This document shows positions 61,942 to 64,000 of a DNA stretch of 64,000 bases, in pieces. How positions within the stretch are numbered: position 1 is the first letter of the stretch; each line of letters starts with the position of its first letter. Source of the stretch: DATMQA01 sp035566895 (GTDB lineage Bacteria > Verrucomicrobiota > Verrucomicrobiia > Limisphaerales > UBA8199). The stretch spans positions 111,335 to 175,334 of the forward strand of contig DATMQA010000069.1 in NCBI GenBank assembly GCA_035566895.1. The letters run 5' to 3'. The notes under the pieces were generated by a model. It did not search any database. It was not told the origin of the DNA and saw only the letters and a list, made by a program, of their open reading frames with translations. The position numbers and the translations under genes are program-made.

Positions 61942-63975
61942 ATGAAGCGTGGCATGTTAGTAAGTAGGAGTGAAGAGCGACTCGCATTCCTGACGAAAGC
62001 GCCACTGGAAAGTCTGACCCGTTACGCCCACGTCTGCCATTATATCAAAGGGGCGCCCATCTGCACCGAAGCTCAATTTTCCGAGCTGGCGTACTTCATC
62101 CTGAGCGGCAGTTGCGAGCTGCGCGCCGCCGGATCGGACGGAGCGGAGGAGGCGCTTGATACCCTTGGGCCTGGCGCGGTGTTTGGGGGCCTGGAGGAAG
62201 TCCAGCCGGAAGATAGCCCCATGAGTGTCGTAGCAGCTTCAGATAGCGTCCTGTTAAGGATCGAGCGCTGCCACCTGGAAGCACTTCGAGCAGAGGCAAG
62301 CGGTCAAGGCTTGGGCCCCGGCAACCGGCAAACCGACCCAATCGCTTTAAGCGTATCTCCGACCCTGGCCCGGCGCTCCGGACGACACCAGGTCGCCACG
62401 CTCACGTTTTCCTCCGAGCAACTTCCCGCCTCGCTGCTCGCCGAAACGTTGGCCCGGTGGCTCTGCGTCGAAACCGGAGCGTCAACGGTGCTGGTGCGGT
62501 TGGAACGGCAGAAGAATAACGAGGTGCAGTCCGCTCATTTTCTGAACGGCGAGTTCCACCTGCCCGCACGGGTGAGCAAGACCGAGGCCGGGTATCACTT
62601 TCTGGCTGTAGCCATCGCCAGCGAAGGACCTTCCCCAGCCGGCATTGCTTCGCTGCTAAGTCGATTGAGCGGCCACTTTGACTACGTGCTGATCGAGGCG
62701 CCGGCGAGCGAGCGCACTGCCCCCTGGTTGGTTGAATTCCTGGTGCGCTCGGATTCGGCCTACCTGTTTCTCGGAACGACCGAAGCGGATGTTGTGCAGC
62801 TCGACTTGCTCGCGCGAGCGGTACGGACGCGAGCCGGGGATAACGGGGTTCGAGTCAAACCCATCGGGTGCATTGCCGGGGGCAGATTGATCGATAGTTT
62901 TGATTTGCGCGCGGAACGGGCGGCCGGCCCGATGCATATGTACGTGCATGATTGTCCCGCGCTGGCGAGCGGCACGCAGGCTGGACCGACAGGTTCGTTC
63001 GAGGCGGACCTCCGGCGGCTGGCCCGGGAGATCGGCGGGCGGCTGGTGGGGCTGGCGCTGTCGTCCGGCGCCGCCAAGGGCTTCTCGCACATCGGGGTGC
63101 TCCAGGTCCTGGAAGAAAACGGCATTGAGGTGGACGTGGTCGCCGGGTCGAGCATGGGAGCCTACGTCGGCGCGCTTTGGGCTTACGGACTCGATGGCCG
63201 CGAGCTGGAACGGCTCGCGCGGGAATTGGAAGTGCCCAGGGCCCTGTGGAGCCTGGTGGACCCTGTCTTCCTGCCGCGCCAGGGATTCCTGCGGGGCTTG
63301 GGGCTCAAAAACCGGCTGATGCTTTCGATCGGCCATGCCCGGTTTGGCGACCTGCTCCGCCCTCTCCGCGTGGTCGCCGGCAACCTGGCCACGCTCGAGC
63401 GAGTGGTCTTCGCCAGCGGCGAAGTCGCCACGGCGGTGCACTGCAGCGCAGCCGTCCCGGGCATCTGCGTGCCGATCACGATCGACGGAGAAACTTACGT
63501 CGATGGCGCCGTTGTGGACCCCTTGCCCGTGGACGTGCTGCGAGAAATGGGCGTGACCCGGGTGCTCGCCGTGGACGCGATTCCAACACCCGACCGTATT
63601 CGCTACTCGATTCAACTCGAGCGCGAGCTGGCGCAACAAAAGCAGGCACAGACGTGGAAGCTATTCGGCAAGGGAGTGCCCCCGGACCAGCAGCCGAGCG
63701 AGTTCGCCCGAGGGAACCTGGTTCAGATCGTGATGCGCAGCCTGCACGGAGCTCAGATCCGCGTCGCGGAGGCGTCCTGCCGGCTGGCCGACCTGGTGCT
63801 GCGTCCGAACATCTACGACGATTCCTGGGCGGATTGCGCCAAACCGGGAAAATTTATTGCCCTTGGCCGCGAAGTCGCCGAGCAGCACCTCGACGAAATC
63901 AAGAAGTTGACGGCTGGAAGAGACGTGAACCATGAACGGAACCTTGCTTCGGAACCAGTGGCAACGATTGCCTGA
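61942..63975 (+). CDS. cNMP-binding/patatin-like phospholipase (NTE-type)
   Basis: The 677-residue protein has an N-terminal cyclic-nucleotide-binding-like domain (about 15-115; FILSGSCELRAAG, LGPGAVFGGLEE), a middle domain (about 140-310) with HFDYVLIEAPASE that resembles a degenerate MinD/ParA-type NTPase, and a C-terminal patatin domain (about 365-560) with SSGAAKGFSHIGVL, GSSMGAYVGAL (the GxSxG serine) and VDGAVVDPLP (catalytic Asp). This is the architecture of bacterial neuropathy-target-esterase-like lysophospholipases. It would hydrolyse membrane lysophospholipids. The next ATG (63932) lies inside its 3' end. Confidence 0.88.
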   Translation: MKRGMLVSRSEERLAFLTKAPLESLTRYAHVCHYIKGAPICTEAQFSELAYFILSGSCELRAAGSDGAEEALDTLGPGAVFGGLEEVQPEDSPMSVVAASDSVLLRIERCHLEALRAEASGQGLGPGNRQTDPIALSVSPTLARRSGRHQVATLTFSSEQLPASLLAETLARWLCVETGASTVLVRLERQKNNEVQSAHFLNGEFHLPARVSKTEAGYHFLAVAIASEGPSPAGIASLLSRLSGHFDYVLIEAPASERTAPWLVEFLVRSDSAYLFLGTTEADVVQLDLLARAVRTRAGDNGVRVKPIGCIAGGRLIDSFDLRAERAAGPMHMYVHDCPALASGTQAGPTGSFEADLRRLAREIGGRLVGLALSSGAAKGFSHIGVLQVLEENGIEVDVVAGSSMGAYVGALWAYGLDGRELERLARELEVPRALWSLVDPVFLPRQGFLRGLGLKNRLMLSIGHARFGDLLRPLRVVAGNLATLERVVFASGEVATAVHCSAAVPGICVPITIDGETYVDGAVVDPLPVDVLREMGVTRVLAVDAIPTPDRIRYSIQLERELAQQKQAQTWKLFGKGVPPDQQPSEFARGNLVQIVMRSLHGAQIRVAEASCRLADLVLRPNIYDDSWADCAKPGKFIALGREVAEQHLDEIKKLTAGRDVNHERNLASEPVATIA

Positions 63976-64000
63976 GGCAGCCATTCGGCGATTGCAGGCC
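63932..64000 (+). CDS. Start of a further gene, partial
   Basis: The frame beginning ATG 63932 overlaps the patatin gene by 44 bases and stays open to the window edge (23 codons: LLRNQWQRLPEAAIRRLQA). The sequence resembles the start of PaaK-like adenylate-forming ligases, but so few residues are visible that this is a guess. Confidence 0.35.
   Translation, partial: MNGTLLRNQWQRLPEAAIRRLQA

Overview
The window looks like a chromosomal stretch of a Verrucomicrobiota genome, most likely the Pedosphaera/Limisphaerales (subdivision 3) branch. This is inferred from content, not from a database search. The evidence is GC-rich coding sequence, a pseudopilin with a GFTLIELLVV leader and an H-x9-DG motif, a PEP-CTERM protein, secreted proteins ending in the 'LERT..WT...FYRV' type of domain, a WD40 Ser/Thr kinase next to an ECF sigma factor, a four-helix-bundle (S23/IVP-type) protein, and many short intergenic repeats. 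Most genes are ordinary housekeeping or cell-envelope genes: glmM (partial), tgt, lpxD, pdxA, a SurA-like foldase, a tRNA-Gln and a MacAB-type exporter.

Layout. 0-4.6 kb: 3' end of glmM, a PmtA-like methyltransferase, then a minus-strand set (PEP-CTERM protein, secreted beta-sandwich protein, pseudopilin) preceded by a clear cobalamin riboswitch. 4.8-12.2 kb: TauE/SafE permease, tgt, an MBL-fold hydrolase, a large Calx-beta/Ig-type secreted protein and a membrane-anchored unknown. 12.3-20.5 kb: an accessory region. A phospholipase-C-type phosphoesterase has its 3' end duplicated 3.5 kb downstream, and the segment between the 136-bp direct repeats carries a two-gene AAA-ATPase/TOPRIM (DUF3226-like) module resembling PARIS/OLD-type phage defence, together with gene fragments. 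Beyond it lie zinc-ribbon, HTH and unknown small genes. 20.5-29.4 kb: Rieske protein, outer-membrane barrel, AraC regulator, isochorismatase-like hydrolase, GH27 alpha-galactosidase and a large BNR/sortilin-like exoprotein. 29.4-34 kb: two divergent response regulators and a three-gene pseudopilin/PilX-like cluster. 34-40.3 kb: membrane protein, WD40 kinase and ECF sigma factor. 40.3-47.1 kb: a REPIN-like inverted repeat, SurA-like protein, pdxA, a DUF433/DUF5615 toxin-antitoxin pair, two gene remnants, a DUF4159 protein and tRNA-Gln. 47.2-53.4 kb: Yip1 protein and a MacA/MacB exporter whose two permease genes are separated by a four-helix-bundle gene framed by repeats. 53.5-64 kb: SNF2 helicase, lpxD, Gfo/Idh oxidoreductase, alpha/beta hydrolase, double-thioredoxin lipoprotein-like protein, cNMP-patatin phospholipase and the start of a further gene.

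The most unusual signals are: (1) hairpins at many gene junctions whose arms are built from short repeated words, with a different word at each locus (GTGAAACGT, AACCTGA, CCGAAA, GAGGACGAG, TGTAAC, AGTTAA), sometimes running into coding sequence; (2) the ATPase/TOPRIM pair carried between long direct repeats of a resident gene's 3' end, with an altered Walker A motif; (3) a B12 riboswitch in front of a surface-protein operon rather than a transporter; (4) a four-helix-bundle gene sitting as a repeat-flanked insert inside an ABC-transporter operon.
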